Shown piece after piece: positions 11,824-23,630 of a stretch of 64,000 nt of DNA. Position numbers and translations under genes: made by a program. The notes beneath the pieces were generated by a model, which saw nothing but the letters and a program-made list of their open reading frames with translations, made no database searches and was not told the DNA's origin. Positions within the stretch are counted from its first letter, which is position 1. Every line of letters begins with the position of its first letter. This DNA comes from Lentinus brumalis (Eukaryota > Basidiomycota > Agaricomycetes > Polyporales > Polyporaceae). The stretch spans positions 266,090 through 330,089 of the forward strand of contig MARA01000041.1 in NCBI GenBank assembly GCA_001792895.1. Reading direction: 5' to 3'.

Positions 11824-13591
11824 AATTGCCTGGCTACTCCCAAAGGCCTATTGCAACGTCCGTATCATGCAATCTGTGTAATCAGTACCTCTGACGCTAC
11901 CACAGAATTGAGACAGTAAATCAGGATGTCTTACGATTGATCGCACTGGAACTGCGGGAGCGAAAAGATATCGCAGCGCTCAAGGCGCTGGCTTCCTGCT
12001 CACGCTCGCTTCATGCCGTCATAGTGCCTGTGCTGTTCAAGCACGTGAAGACTAATTGGATGGTTATTCCATCCACCGAGTCGGTTCGGCTTCATGCTCG
12101 GTGAGCATCTTGTGCAATGGCTCCATGGTTCCGCTGCTGATTGACTCGAAATTCCTGGCGAAGTCACCTCCGGTTCACGGGCGCTGTCGAGAGACCCACC
12201 GAGGTCCAAAGCTTCGCGGCCATGTTAAACGCTTTCTCTAATCTGACCGAGATTATCTTCGAGAACACCTTCATCAAACCCTGGGACATGATGAAGTGTT
12301 GCCTCTCCCACCCCTCCATCACGTCCATCAAACTGAAGCATGCTCACGTCTTCGCCGTCCGCGAACCTCCATCTCACGATGAGATCGCACACACCCTGTT
12401 GCCGCTGTCTACCTTCTCATACGTTGAGACGGTATGGCGCGAACACCACATGTATCACCGAGGGGTTTCACGGCCAGATCAGTTTGCGCGCGAAGCGAAG
12501 TGGTTGGCTGCGCTCGTCCCCAATCTCGCAGGCACGGTCAAGCATCTGGATGTGCCTATGGAGACCACACCTCTACGACGTATGGCCGAGCTTTCATGGC
12601 CGCACCTGCTCACGCTGTCGATCCGTGGCCGTTACCTCACCGAGGCACAGGTCGATTCGCTCCCTGCCTTCCTAATGACTCTACCCCGCCTCCAGAGGCT
12701 TTCAGTGCTCGTTTCGCGGCGCAAACCCATTTCTCACCCTCCTGTTCTCGGTCACATTGCTTGTACTTCCGCCATACTCTCTGGGCTGCGTTCTCTCACC
12801 GTGGCGTATCCAGACCCTGATGATGACATCTTCTCCGTCGACACGACCCATCTCTCGCATTTGTCGCTACGCGACTGGCCGAGATATTATCATGATCATA
12901 CCTACGACCGACGGCTCGCCAGCGGGTGGGAGAGACCGATTCTCCGATCTGCTGAGTGCCTCTCCATCCTCAAGCGAATGGACATGCCCGATCTCTCCAG
13001 CCTGGAAGTCGTCTACCTGGCGGATGTCGCCGGCTCGGACGACGATCTGCTGACCTTCATCGCGGATGGATTTCCGCGCCTTGCCCACCTGGAGTTGCAT
13101 CGCTATCGCGCTGACAGAGGGGAAGACGTTGACTATGTAAGCAGCGTTCAAGAACGCTGAACGTTCCCATTCTCCTTGTCCACATGCTGACACCGTCCTA
13201 ACTCGCCCAGGTGCATATCGCAAACTTGCTGAAGAAGGCCCACTCGCTGTGTACAGTCCGTCTCAACCTCGACTTCCACGATGACCATGGGCCTTACTGT
13301 AACGCCGCCGCTGTTCGTGAGGCATACTGGTCCACGTTCAGAGACCAACGCGGCCCTGAGATCGTCGGGATCATGGACGCGTGTCCATCGCTCGAGTACG
13401 TGGAGCTTTTGTATCACGGTCAAGATGCGTCTAGGTGGCCCAGGTTTAAGACGTTGCGCTATCCGGAACCTCGATTTTCCGATTCCCTGGATCCTGATCT
13501 TCGGTGAGCACTTTCCGGTTATCTTGCCGTGAGCCTGGCTAACTGCGCGTCTGTCAGTGACTCGGAACCTCTCCCACGCAGACTGAGATAG
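11715..13591 (+). CDS. F-box/LRR-like protein A, 545 residues
   Basis: Exons 11715-11857, 11906-12100, 12164-13136, 13211-13503, 13558-13591; total 1638 nt, in frame. Exon 2 holds the F-box (VNQDVLRLIALELR...LKALASCSRSLHAVIVPVLF). The rest is a leucine-rich array of irregular repeats (LPRLQRLSVLV, LSHLSLRDW, LSSLEVVYLADV, LAHLELHRYR) ending in a conserved YVELLYHG block. F-box proteins recruit substrates to SCF ubiquitin ligases through SKP1; the substrate is unknown. Start chosen because MGSARKTIARLLSLV aligns in position and splice phase with the first exons of paralogues B and C. The exon overlaps, antisense, the apparent 5' exon of the protease gene. Confidence 0.82.
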
Positions 13592-14487
13592 GACACAAAC
13601 ATCGGACAATCTTTTGCATAGTGGTACAGATACCCCAATGCCGGCAGCAGGCTCCCCTTTGTATCAACGACCTTCTGCAGCTCCCGCGGTGGAAAGCGGT
13701 CCGACTCCAAGCTACGACACAACTCATGTTCCTTATGGCTCCTGATACCCAGATCATTATCCTCTGTGTGTTATTTGACTATGATATTATGGCGCTTACT
13801 TCCGACGTGTACAGCTTGGTCGATACCTCAAAGAATGAGCCCGTGTAAGTAGCCAGTAGTACCAGTGATCGCAACTGCAAATCTTGACAACCCTGCGGTC
13901 AGAATGACTCACCCGCCATCGGCCTTGGAGCTTAATGGGCACGGTCTCCTCTGTGTAAATTAGGAGATCTGCACATGCAGGATGAGTGGCCGCGGCGACT
14001 TCGCGTCGCTGCCTTGACGATAGGCTATGGCATTAGTCCACGAAAGGCAATCTAGACGCCCGCAGGGACCACGTCGCTCAGTTGTCGCTGGCACTTTCAA
14101 GTTCGGCTCTCATCACATTGCTGTCGGCGACAGTCCTCAGAACGTCAGCTCTCTTGCTCTTCCGAACTACTATGATTGTCTGTCTGCCGCATGAAGAAGG
14201 AGCTGGGATCAGTTGTTGACGTCAGATTTGGTCGGAGTTATGCCAACGTCGGCTTCAAGAACAAGGGGACCAGACCACGCTATGCTAGGCTGTGCACGTA
14301 TACAACCCCGCACATCTTGTTTTCTCCTCTGAGCAGGTGTTTTCTATGCGTGAGTCGCCCACGATGGCACCTGCTTTGTGCTGAATAAGCAATGCTATTG
14401 TTCTAATCCCTGGGTACCGAGTCCGTCTCTCTCATGATCTGACGAAGTCTTCATCTCCCTCGCCATAACGCAGGAGAACCTTGCGCT
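13592..14487. other. Intergenic stretch between F-box genes A and B
   Basis: No supported gene. The part around 14020-14270 resembles 16590-16800 (shared GAAAGGCAATC/G, GGGATCNGTTGNTGACNTC and CAACGTCGGC words), so upstream DNA was apparently duplicated along with the F-box genes. Confidence 0.45.
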
Positions 14488-16441
14488 ATGACTCCAGCCA
14501 GCAATACGCTCAAATCTGCAATATCCTCACTTATACACAGCAAGGGAAATCTGCAGACATCGCCTACCCGTCGGGAAGCAGGAGACTCTCTATCACAGTC
14601 AGGTCCCAGTCTACTGTCACCGGCGTATGTATGACCTGCATGCTCAACGATCTTGCGATAATGCTGACTTTGTACTCTTTTGCTCTCACAGTCTCGGCAC
14701 ACTCAACCATGACGTCTTGCGACTCATTGCTCTAGAGTTATACCGAACCGGACCGGAAGGCCTGAAACCACTCGCTTCATGCTCCCGTCCCCTCCGTGCC
14801 CTCCTATCCCCTGTTTTATTCTCACGATGTTGTCGCCCGAGTCAGCTGTATCCCCCGGAAGCTATACGTCCTTTTGTCCGGTAAGTGCATCACAAGTCCG
14901 CACAGCCTGTGTACCAACGACTTCGCAGATACTTGACCTACACAAGTAGCGTGAGTGTCACAACAGCCTTCACGTACTTCGCACACCTACTGGATTGCTT
15001 TCCCTCCCTCTCCTCCGTGTCATTCGAGCGATTCTACGAACTGCCATGGGGTATCCTCAGCCTCAGCCTCTCCCGACCTCGCATCACTTCCATCTCGTTC
15101 GACCACGGAGCGGACCTCACCGGGCCCGACTCGACACCCAGTGATGAAGTGGATAAGACCTCGCTTACGCTCACCAGGTTCTTGTATGATGTGCGGTTAT
15201 GGCGAGACATGGACGGTTTGATCAATCCGAGGTTGCCGCCTGACCGTTGCAATGAACACTTGCTGGTCTCCCGCGAGTCGCAGTCCCTCTCTGCTCTAAT
15301 ACCGCGGATGAATCACACGCTCATCCAGCTCGTACTGCCTATGGAGAGCGCACCTATCGTCAAGATGGCTCAGGTGTCCTGGCCAAAACTGCGGGAGCTG
15401 TCTATCAATGGTGTATACTGGACGTCCGAGCAGGTCGAGTCCCTCCCCATCCTCCTGGGAGCACTTCCGCGTTTGGAGAGGCTCTCTGTCCGCATCCGTC
15501 GTGGACTCAATCAGAGTGAGGGACGGCCACCAATCCTCGGGCAGCACTCCACTCCGCGATCCGTGCTGTCAGGCATGCACTCGTTGACGGTGGCATACCC
15601 CAACCCAGACGACAATATCTTCATCATTGACACGTCGCGCCTACGCCATCTATCCATCTGCGACTGGCCTCGCCACTACAACAGCTTAATCTACCGGCGT
15701 CGATACTCCGCGCCTTCCGCTTATCCGATCCTATCTTCCGTCGAATGCCTGTCCGTTCTCCGACGGATGGACCTGCCGACGCTCTCGAGCCTCGAGCTGG
15801 TCTACCTGGCGAGCGAATCCGGAGCAGACGACGACCTACTGCGATACGTGGCCACAGCGTTTCCCCAGCTCTCTCACCTAGAGCTTCACCGGTACCGGGC
15901 GAACAGAAAGGAAGAAGTCGACTACGTGAGTTCATGTCAAGTGTCCATGTATAAGCACCTGCTGCTGACGGGCTCATAGGAGCATATCGCCGAGGTGCTT
16001 ACTGCGGCACGTTCCCTCCGTCGTGTCCGTCTCAACCTCGATTTCCCCGACGATCACGGCCCATACTGCAATGAATACGAGGTCCGCACGAAGTGGCGCG
16101 AGACGTTTGAAGAACAATACGGCCCGGAGATCACGAAGATCATGGAGAAGTGTCCCGAGCTAGAGTGCGTCGAGCTGCTGTACCACGGGATACCCAGGGG
16201 GACTTGGGCTGAGTTCCATCCTTCTCGTTGTGCGACACCGCGGTTTGTGCTGGAGTATGATGCCGAACACATGTAAGTCAGTTTTCAGTCTACCCGGCTT
16301 CGTACTCATCACCGCGGTCGGGCTTTCAGGGAGCCGCCACTTATGCCATACAAGTGGTACGATCTAGGCAGCATGTGGAGGCCCGCTCCGAATTCCATGA
16401 TGGATCGAAGTACGCGCCGGACCGTTCCCCAGGCGACGTAG
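14488..16441 (+). CDS. F-box/LRR-like protein B, 575 residues
   Basis: Exons 14488-14624, 14692-14880, 14929-15925, 15980-16272, 16330-16441; 1728 nt in frame. Exon 1 (MTPASNTLKSAISSLI) is a variable leader. Exon 2 is the F-box (LNHDVLRLIALELY...LKPLASCSRPLRALLSPVLF). Exon 3 is the leucine-rich region (LSHLELHRYR, LSSLELVYLA, LRELSINGVYW). Exon 4, 293 nt as in A and C, encodes RRVRLNLDFPDDHGPYC and CVELLYHG. Intact with no disabling change. Likely an SCF substrate adaptor; substrate unknown. Tandem with A, convergent with C, and closest in sequence to C. Confidence 0.88.
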
Positions 16442-16948
16442 TAATGCATGGACGGGAACGTGCGTCGCGGTCCCGATGCTCCTGCCAGTGTTGTAGACGC
16501 TGATAAGTATACGGGTAGTCGTGTACATTAACACTTATACCCAAGTCAATCCAAATGACGGCAGCCTGCTAGGATGAAACTCGATGATTACGTCATTTGT
16601 CCGCGAAAGGCAATGCAGACGCCTACGACACGTTGCGTTGGAATTTACTGGTCACTTACTCTCAGCCCTCATCACACTTCTACGACAATTCTTATTGAAA
16701 GTGCGGCTCTCTATTGATCTCTACTACCTGTCCGCAACATGATCTGGGATCTGGGATCGGTTGGTGACATCGGTTTCGGCATGGCAACGTCGGCCTCGGT
16801 CTCATAAGTAATGAGCCTCAGATACTGTATAGTAACTTAGTAAGATTCAGTCCGAGCAGACTTCCCTTCCGAACGTATTCGAAGGCTGCGAAGTGCCGCG
16901 ATCGTTCCCTGACCCCCGGGTATTACTGGATTGCGCTGCGGCCACGCT
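16442..16948. other. Convergent intergenic stretch between F-box genes B and C
   Basis: No gene. The left half carries a diverged copy of sequence seen upstream of gene B (see 14020-14270). Confidence 0.45.
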
Positions 16949-18847
16949 TCATTCCGACAATCCACTCCAGGGGCCTCTGCCGAAGAAGTTGCCCCACGAG
17001 TACGGCATCAGATCGGGTTCCCTATGCAGCAGTTAGCAGTGTACCAGGCTGGCATGACACTCCAGCACGGAGGAGACGTACCGGTGGTCCTTGTCGTACG
17101 TCAAGACAAAGCGTGGTGTCCCACACCGGGCAGGGTGGAACTCCACCCATGTGGCGGTGGGCTTGCTATGGTACAGCAACTCGACGCAGTCAAGCAGCGG
17201 ACAATCCTGCATGACATCGACAATCTCCCAGCCAAGGGTGCCCTTAAATACCTCCCACCACGCTTTCCGTACGTCGTAGTCGTCACAGTAGGCGCCGTGG
17301 TCGCCGCGAAAGTCGAGGTTCAGGCGCACCGTACGAAGCGAACGGGCGGGGGTCAACAGGCGGGCGATGTGGATCTACTGTGGGAGTCAGCAAGCGCGTT
17401 TCGAGTGCCAAGTTATGGTCCACTCACGTAGTCGACCTCTTCCTTCCTATCAGCGCGGTACCGGTGAAGTTCGAGGCGCGACAGTTCAGAGAACGTGCCG
17501 GTGATATACTGGAGCAGCTCGTCATCGGCTCCTGCGTGATCTGCCAAGTAGACTAGCTCGAGGCTCGAGAGCTCTGGGAGGTCCATTCGGCGGAGGATCG
17601 TGAGGCACTCGGACGAGGACAGGATCGGATAGCAGTAAGGCGGCGAGTATCGACGCTGGTAGGCCAGTGTGTTGTAGTGGCGCGGCCAGTCGCAGATAGA
17701 CAGATGGGAGAGGTAGGAGGTGTCGATGACGAAGATATCGTCATCTGGGTTGGGGTAGGCCACTGTTAGCGAGCGCATTCCCGACAGCACAGATCGCGGA
17801 GTGGTATGTTGGCCAAGGATGGGCGGTCGTCCCCCTTCGTCAGCCTCTCCTCGACTTATGCAGACCGAGAGCTTCTCCAGACGTGGGAGCGCACCCAAGA
17901 GCACAGGAAGACTGTGAATCTGCTCGGGAGTCCAGTATACGCCGTCGACGGTAAGCTCCCGCAGCTTCGGCCACGGTACTCTGGCCATCTTCAGAATAGG
18001 GGCGCTTTCCATCGGCAATGACAACCGTGTAAGTGTTTTGTTCATGGTAAGCACCAGGTCGGAAAGGCAGTGCGACTCGTGGGCGACCATCATGCGGAGG
18101 TCTTGATCGTTATTATGCCTGTCCATCTGGATCCGCAGGCTTCGCCACAACTGAATTTTGTACGAGAAGCTGGACAGTGAAATAGATGTCTTCGATAGTT
18201 CCTCGATGGGAAATCCGTCGGCGAAGGTAAGCTCTGCATCGCGGTCGAAGGAAAGGGACGTGATACGAGGCTTTGACAGGCAAATCCGAAGGATGTTCCA
18301 TGATGGCCCGTCAAGAAGCTCAAAAGCAATCGCAGTAAGCAAGGGGAAGCAATCCAGCAACTGCTCGAAGTATTTGAAGGCGGCACCGACCCGTGTACCG
18401 GTATATGTCAAATACCTGTTTGAGAACGTCTGTCAATGGCCGAGTGCAGAACGACGACAGAACACCCACCGAGCAAAGGAACGTATAGATTCTGGAGGGT
18501 AGAGCCGCTGGAGAGGGCGACGGCATCGAGAAAACAATATGGGGGATGCGATACTACGGAGCGTGCGAGAACATGAAGCAAGCGGTTTGAGGGCTCCTGG
18601 CATCCGGTATAACTCGCCAGCGATGACTCGCAGGACATCATGATTGAGAGATTCAAGCCTAAAGAAGCAGAGTTAGTATGACCAGACACACGGGGATCAA
18701 CGGCACGCACGTCGGTAGCGATCGACTGCCAGGTCCCAGACGTAGTAGTAGCGAACTTTCCTTGGTACGACGTTCGGGTTGATCTCGTTCGCTCCTTGCA
18801 ACCAGGGAGGATAACAGAGCCTTGAGTGTATCACTGGCTGGAAACAT
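16949..18847 (-). CDS. F-box/LRR-like protein C, 559 residues
   Basis: Exons in reading order: 18711-18847, 18470-18658, 17428-18415, 17082-17374, 16949-17021; 1680 nt in frame. Exons 1, 2 and 4 have exactly the lengths of gene B (137, 189 and 293 nt). F-box: LNHDVLRVIAGELYR...LKPLASCSRTLRSIASPILF. Leucine-rich part: LSHLSICDW, LSSLELVYLADHA, LSRLELHRYRAD. The acceptor of exon 4 must be the TAG at 17375-17377; the CAG three bases before it would leave an in-frame stop. Ends ...GRGPWSGLSE. Same likely role as A and B. Confidence 0.87.
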
Positions 18848-19400
18848 AGTGCGTCACTGCATCCCCGTGCAGGACACCAGAGGGAGGGCTGGGAGGAGGG
18901 CGGCCAGTGACTCTTGCGTCGTCCGACTGAGGCTCCCATCAGACGGGACATGCTTAGTCAGCACAACACCTTCGCGCGCCTCGGGTACAAGCTCGACGAC
19001 GACCTTCAACGCCTGTGCCACCTGAGGATGTAGAACAATAACGCCTTGTTAGCGTTGTCAACACCTTTTACATCGACCCTTTGTACTTTCCGGTAAGCAG
19101 CGGCCTCCGGTGATCGTACTTACACGCTGATTGCTCACTCCGAGTTGTCCTGGCAGCTTGGCAGGCGGCCCGGGGATCTGACAAGGATGCTGCGACCTGC
19201 ATATGTACGTGAATGGGAACTTCGCTCAGGAACACAGGCTGCGCTGTTTGGGGTGGTTGTTCAAGTTCTACTAATTGCTCGATGCCTGGACGGATGGTTC
19301 AACCGAGAAGCTCCACAGGGTCGGTCTGCTACTGCCTGTTGCACTGGAAGCTATTGTTTTTGTTCCCGACTCTTCCATCGTCAAGGTAGGACGAACACAT
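18848..19400. other. Divergent stretch upstream of F-box gene C, with an unassigned open frame
   Basis: Promoter side of gene C (-) and of the protease copy (+). On the minus strand around 18850-19020 a frame reads QALKVVVELVPEAREG and continues without a stop for about 55 codons. It has protein-like composition but no start, so it may be a gene remnant. Confidence 0.35.
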
Positions 19401-19410
19401 GTTATGTCGC

Positions 19411-19419
19411 TATATAAGG
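19411..19419 (+). promoter_or_regulatory. TATA box (TATATAAGG)
   Basis: Lies about 80 nt before an ATG at 19494 (MPSQDLPSVIPDLSG...). It is the likely promoter of a transcript that could be the 5' part of the protease copy further right. Confidence 0.45.
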
Positions 19420-19512
19420 AGCGACGTCGTGTCCATTGCCCCTTCCTCAACCAAACACGCCCCGTTCCCTCAGCCTTCGATACGAATCTACTACAATGCC
19501 GTCTCAGGACTT

Positions 19513-19984
19513 GCCATCAGTAATTCCCGATTTATCTGGATGTCTGGCGCGCGGGCGCCTAACGCCTTCGACCTCGACTTCGAGCATACCGAGGTCTCAT
19601 CTCACTCTGGCATCTCAAAACTCTGCAGCAGGAATCTCCAGGACTGTGTCGACCCCTTGCCACCATTCGTCGTCAAAGCCTCTTCACTGGGCAGTCCCGG
19701 CACAGCCAAGAGTGCCAGACATCCCTGGGCCCAATCCGGCAAGGCCACTCCGAAACTCCGGAAAGCAACCACCGAGGGATGCATTACGAAGGCTGAGGGA
19801 GCCTACAAAGTCGTCGAAGCGTGGCTACGGGATGGTACAAGGTATGCTCAGACGTCTCCAGACCGTCTGAGTGTCTGGAGACGTCTGAGTTGTCTGAGAT
19901 GTCTGAAAACATGTCTGACAGCGTCTGAAACGTCTGTGTCAGACGTTTCAGACGCCATCAGATAAATCTGGAATTACTGATGGC
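19513..19984. repeat. MITE-like inverted-repeat element, about 470 bp
   Basis: Left arm 19513-19538 and right arm 19959-19984 are inverted copies matching at 25 of 26 positions (core CAGTAATTCC-GATTTATCTG). The interior right side (about 19845-19955) is crowded with GTCTGA/TCAGAC words in both orientations. No clear target-site duplication can be read. It looks like a non-autonomous DNA element or a foldback. Confidence 0.5.
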
Positions 19985-20148
19985 TACTGGTCCTGACCGA
20001 GCCAGCGGTCCATCGCCACGATCTCAGTCAACTAGCGCAAGCTTGCTTGGTGCGGTGTCTCTCCTCTCCTTCTGTGCTCCCCAGTCAATGAAACTGATCC
20101 ACTGGTCACTGACAGACTAGCGACGCACGTCATGCCAGGCATGCTGGG

Positions 20149-20216
20149 CAACTACCCGAAGTCACTCGTATCCCCGATCTGGCAACTACCCGAAGTCACT
20201 CGTATCCCCGATCTGG
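20149..20216. repeat. Perfect 34-bp tandem duplication
   Basis: Positions 20149-20182 and 20183-20216 are identical. The unit is not a multiple of three, so it would shift any frame across it. Looks recent. Confidence 0.9.
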
Positions 20217-20462
20217 CATCGATCTCGATAGGAGGGCCGAACAAGCGTACACTATCACAAGCCTTCAACGCTGATGGTACGCTCCCAGAAAGCCAGCGCC
20301 AATACGTCAGGCTCCTTTCGCCTAACACTGCAAGCTGTACCTTCAACGATGTATCGCATACCCACGGTTCATCAGCATGTGGACCGGTATGTAACACCTT
20401 ACTGCTGGAGGGCTGTCATTTACTGAATGTATGTGAAGTCAGCGCTCAACGCTCCCGAACTC

Positions 20463-22445
20463 ATGACCGTGCAACCGCAACCGCTCGTGTCTTTTGCCCG
20501 TAGAGAGCCCATCATTGTCCCCCCGCCGGCCCAAAATGTCAACGTCGAAAGGCTGCGTGAGGAGGTTAGCCGCGTGGATCAGTCCTCTCTGATGCCCACT
20601 GCTCTGAAGCGTGGCGCGCGAGGTATATCTCGCACTTTGGCTATCGGTCTACAGCTGACTGACTATCAATGTGCTCCAGAGGTTTGGTACACGCTGTGTC
20701 TGGTAAGCTGATTATCATGCGTTTTTGGACTGCTGATTAACTCGTAGAGCAAGAAACTGCGTCCCAGCGAAGCCTCACACCCAACTTACCGCTACCGCGT
20801 CCATAGGAAGGAATTGAACCTGGCAGTTGACACAGGTAATGGCTACCCCCATCTAGACATTTGTCAGACACTGATGAATGCCCTCCCACCTTCAGCTGAT
20901 TCTTCATTGTAAGTCAGAGGAACATTCGTGCATCTTTGTGGCTCAACAATTTGTTGTAGTTGGCTCTTTCAAGAAGGCTATCAGGAGCTATATGACGAGA
21001 AGGGTGTCGGTTTGATCCGTCGTGCCTGGTCCGAGGAAGGCGCGCAAGTGCACCTGAAGCGTCGCTGCCTCCCGCGGCCCCCTGGGCCACCTATGAATGA
21101 TAGCGTGCGGATGAAATACATAGATGGCGGATCAGTAGGTTCGTGCAATCCCATGCCTCCTTCCCACATCACTTCAACAATATTGACTGACATTGTTGAA
21201 GATCTGGCACGGTGGCCTGCTGAATGCGACCTGACCTTCTCCGTCCCTGCTTGGGACTGGAAAAGTAATCAAAAGTCCAAAGCCACCACATTACAATTTC
21301 CACAGATCTTGGCGCTGGCTGCTTCCGAGATCGCCGCTCGTCAACCTGTTGATGGAAACCTAGGTTTGACTGTTCCCGGGTGAGTTCCTCCGTTAAATCT
21401 GGTGGATGACATACTTACCCCGAACTACAGCTGGAGACATCCATGGAAGAACGCAGATGAGACAGACCGAGTAGTAAGCGTTGTTTCAATATGCTCACGC
21501 TGATGACGCTGCTCACTTCCTCTCGTCAGGCCTTCTTTGACATTCTTCGTGAAGCCGACTGCGCAGAGGCTGTTGGAGATATCGACGGCGGAGCATTGAC
21601 GGTACGTATAACATACATCGTCTCCTGCCTGACTTGTGCTTATATATACGACGACAGGAAGCCCATCTCACTGTGAGACTGCTGATACCTCCCGGGAATG
21701 GGCGCCCGGCGATGGAAGGTGCGAGAGCGTACGTATTGATATTTAGGCGTTGCGCGCGCATCCTGACATGGTTCTGCTTGAAGGCACAGCTTCGTATACT
21801 TCGGAAAAGGTACCCCTTGTGGAGTGTCGATCGGCAACAGCCCGCTCCTCCTTCCGAAATTCAGCCCTGCCATGCGCATCTTCCCGGATGCGGTTGACCC
21901 AACAATGTTCCGCACGTGGGACCTGGATCTGGTGTCTATGACACTCCTGGAACCTTTGGTCGCCGACCCCGATTACGAGTCTGAACATGTGCATGAATGG
22001 GCACGTAGGCGCATATCCATGCCCGACGTATTCCTCGACAAGCCCGATGGTACCATGGATCTTGATGACCGGAATGGCATTCGGACCGTGTTCGACACAT
22101 GTGAGCGGCTCCGTCATCATCGCATCTGGTGGATGCTCCGTGACTGACCCGACACACATCTATCCAGGCTCCGGTGCGACTGTACTTCCCAACCGCATCG
22201 TCTCGTCGATCTGGACAGATTGGTTCGGGCAAGACCTGGCCGAAATGCCAATCGATGAAGCAATCTGGCATCGCGGGCCAAAGGACAGGTTTTCCAAGCA
22301 CGATACTGTACCATTTCGAATTGTTCGACCAGTCACGCATAACAGGCCCCCGAATTGGTCGGAATTTGGGCGCCTGTCACGCGTCACTCAGAGGCTGGTC
22401 GAAATAGCAGGGCCCTCCGGGCAGACCTGGACTACGGCGATGTAA
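20463..22445 (+). CDS. Diverged paralogue of the pepsin-like protease; start uncertain
   Basis: Inverted paralogue of the gene at 8413-11823, sharing exon junctions: EVWYTL / SKKLRPSE, LNLAVDT / ADSSF / WLFQEG, then FSVPAWDW, VDGNLGLTVPG, FVYFGKGTPCG, ALL-type LLEPL, and VFDT / CSGATVLPNR. Both catalytic aspartates remain, but the following Gly is replaced: DTA instead of DTG, and DTC instead of DSG. That argues for altered or lost peptidase activity. The last exon ends at TAA 22443-22445. The chosen ATG (MTVQPQPLVSFARREP) is the first in the conserved frame; transcription may begin near 19.4 kb. No membrane span is visible in the N-terminal part, unlike the other copy. Confidence 0.62.
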
Positions 22446-22675
22446 GCAATATAAGCGATGTAAGAGAAGCTATCAAATCTGGCAGAATTAACAATATTGT
22501 GCAGAAGCAGTATGCTCGAGGTGATTTAGTAAGCCTATTACAGCGAAGTCCACCTAATGGAGCGGGATCGGGAACGCGAATGCCCATAGTACGTATATCA
22601 TTTCCTAGCCCTGCGGCCCAGTTCCTCCATTTCAAGTATATATGTGATCTGCTGTGCAACCCTAAAATGCTTTTG

Positions 22676-23265
22676 TTAATGCCCCATATAGACAGAGATA
22701 GTGTACAATTTGCCAACGCACGATACAACCATGTCGTCCATTTTCTGTTTGTCTAAGCGTTTGACATCGGTGATACGTCGTTCACTTTCGGTATATTCCA
22801 TGATTATGAACTCGGCTGTTATGTTGAGACCGCTTTTGAGGGTCTTGACCTCTTGATTGAAAGGGAGATCGGGGCTATTACTGTGATTGACATAAATTTT
22901 GAAGTATCGTGTTCGATATGCCTTGAAGTTGAGCGCACCGCGGGAGGGTGGGTAAGTCAAGGGCACGAGTGGTAGGGAGTTTGACGCCGTCGTGAGGACA
23001 GTTCTCGCTGGAACCTCCATGGAGATCCTTGAATTGACCACATGCCATGCAGTAGAGGGGTATCATAGCTTGCAGTGTGGTCACTCCGTGTTACGGGAAT
23101 GTTGATAAACTGTGATGGTCCTGCGATTGGAATCCTATAGACACGAACCAACTGAAATCTTGCCACTTCAGGGTAGAGTACACAAATTGACCGAGAAGCT
23201 GGACTTACACGACGTCTCATGGCCGAAGTAAAGCCTCCATTTGTTGCAACTGGACATTGAGACAT
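22676..23265 (-). CDS. Possible small orphan gene
   Basis: Starts at an ATG (MSQCPVATNGGFTSAM) at 23263-23265. Two frames with coding-like composition follow (FQLVRVYRIPIAGPSQFI, then ALNFKAYRTRYFKIYVNH and LNITAEFIIMEYTESERR), which would need one intron near 23000-23090. I could not fix the junction with confident phase. Function unknown. Confidence 0.4.
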
Positions 23266-23630
23266 GGCCGAGTTGTTGCACCCGCTGTGGAGAAAAATTG
23301 TCAGGATACAGGAAGTTAAACCATTACCAGCCTGTCAACTCACATATAATAATTCAGTGGAGGAAGAGCGCAGGCCTCAATACTCGGTGTTTGGATGGTG
23401 GTCGTGTGTACGATGATGGGATTGCGAACGAGTCATGCAGTGGTGTGAAAGCGCCCTTGTTCATATCCAGTTCAGATTTATTATATGGCACCAATGTACA
23501 CTAAAAGGCCACTCAGCAATAGATCAAACAGGGAATTACTTTTGGCTGGATCCAGATATGAGATTCAGAAAAACATTGCACATTTAAACTACATTGTTTG
23601 TTACAGATTACAGTTACCATTTCAGACCTC

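Noticed and set aside
18697..18951. Alternative start frame for F-box C
   Set aside because: The ATG at 18847 gives a 137-nt first exon equal to that of gene B and splices in phase to the F-box.
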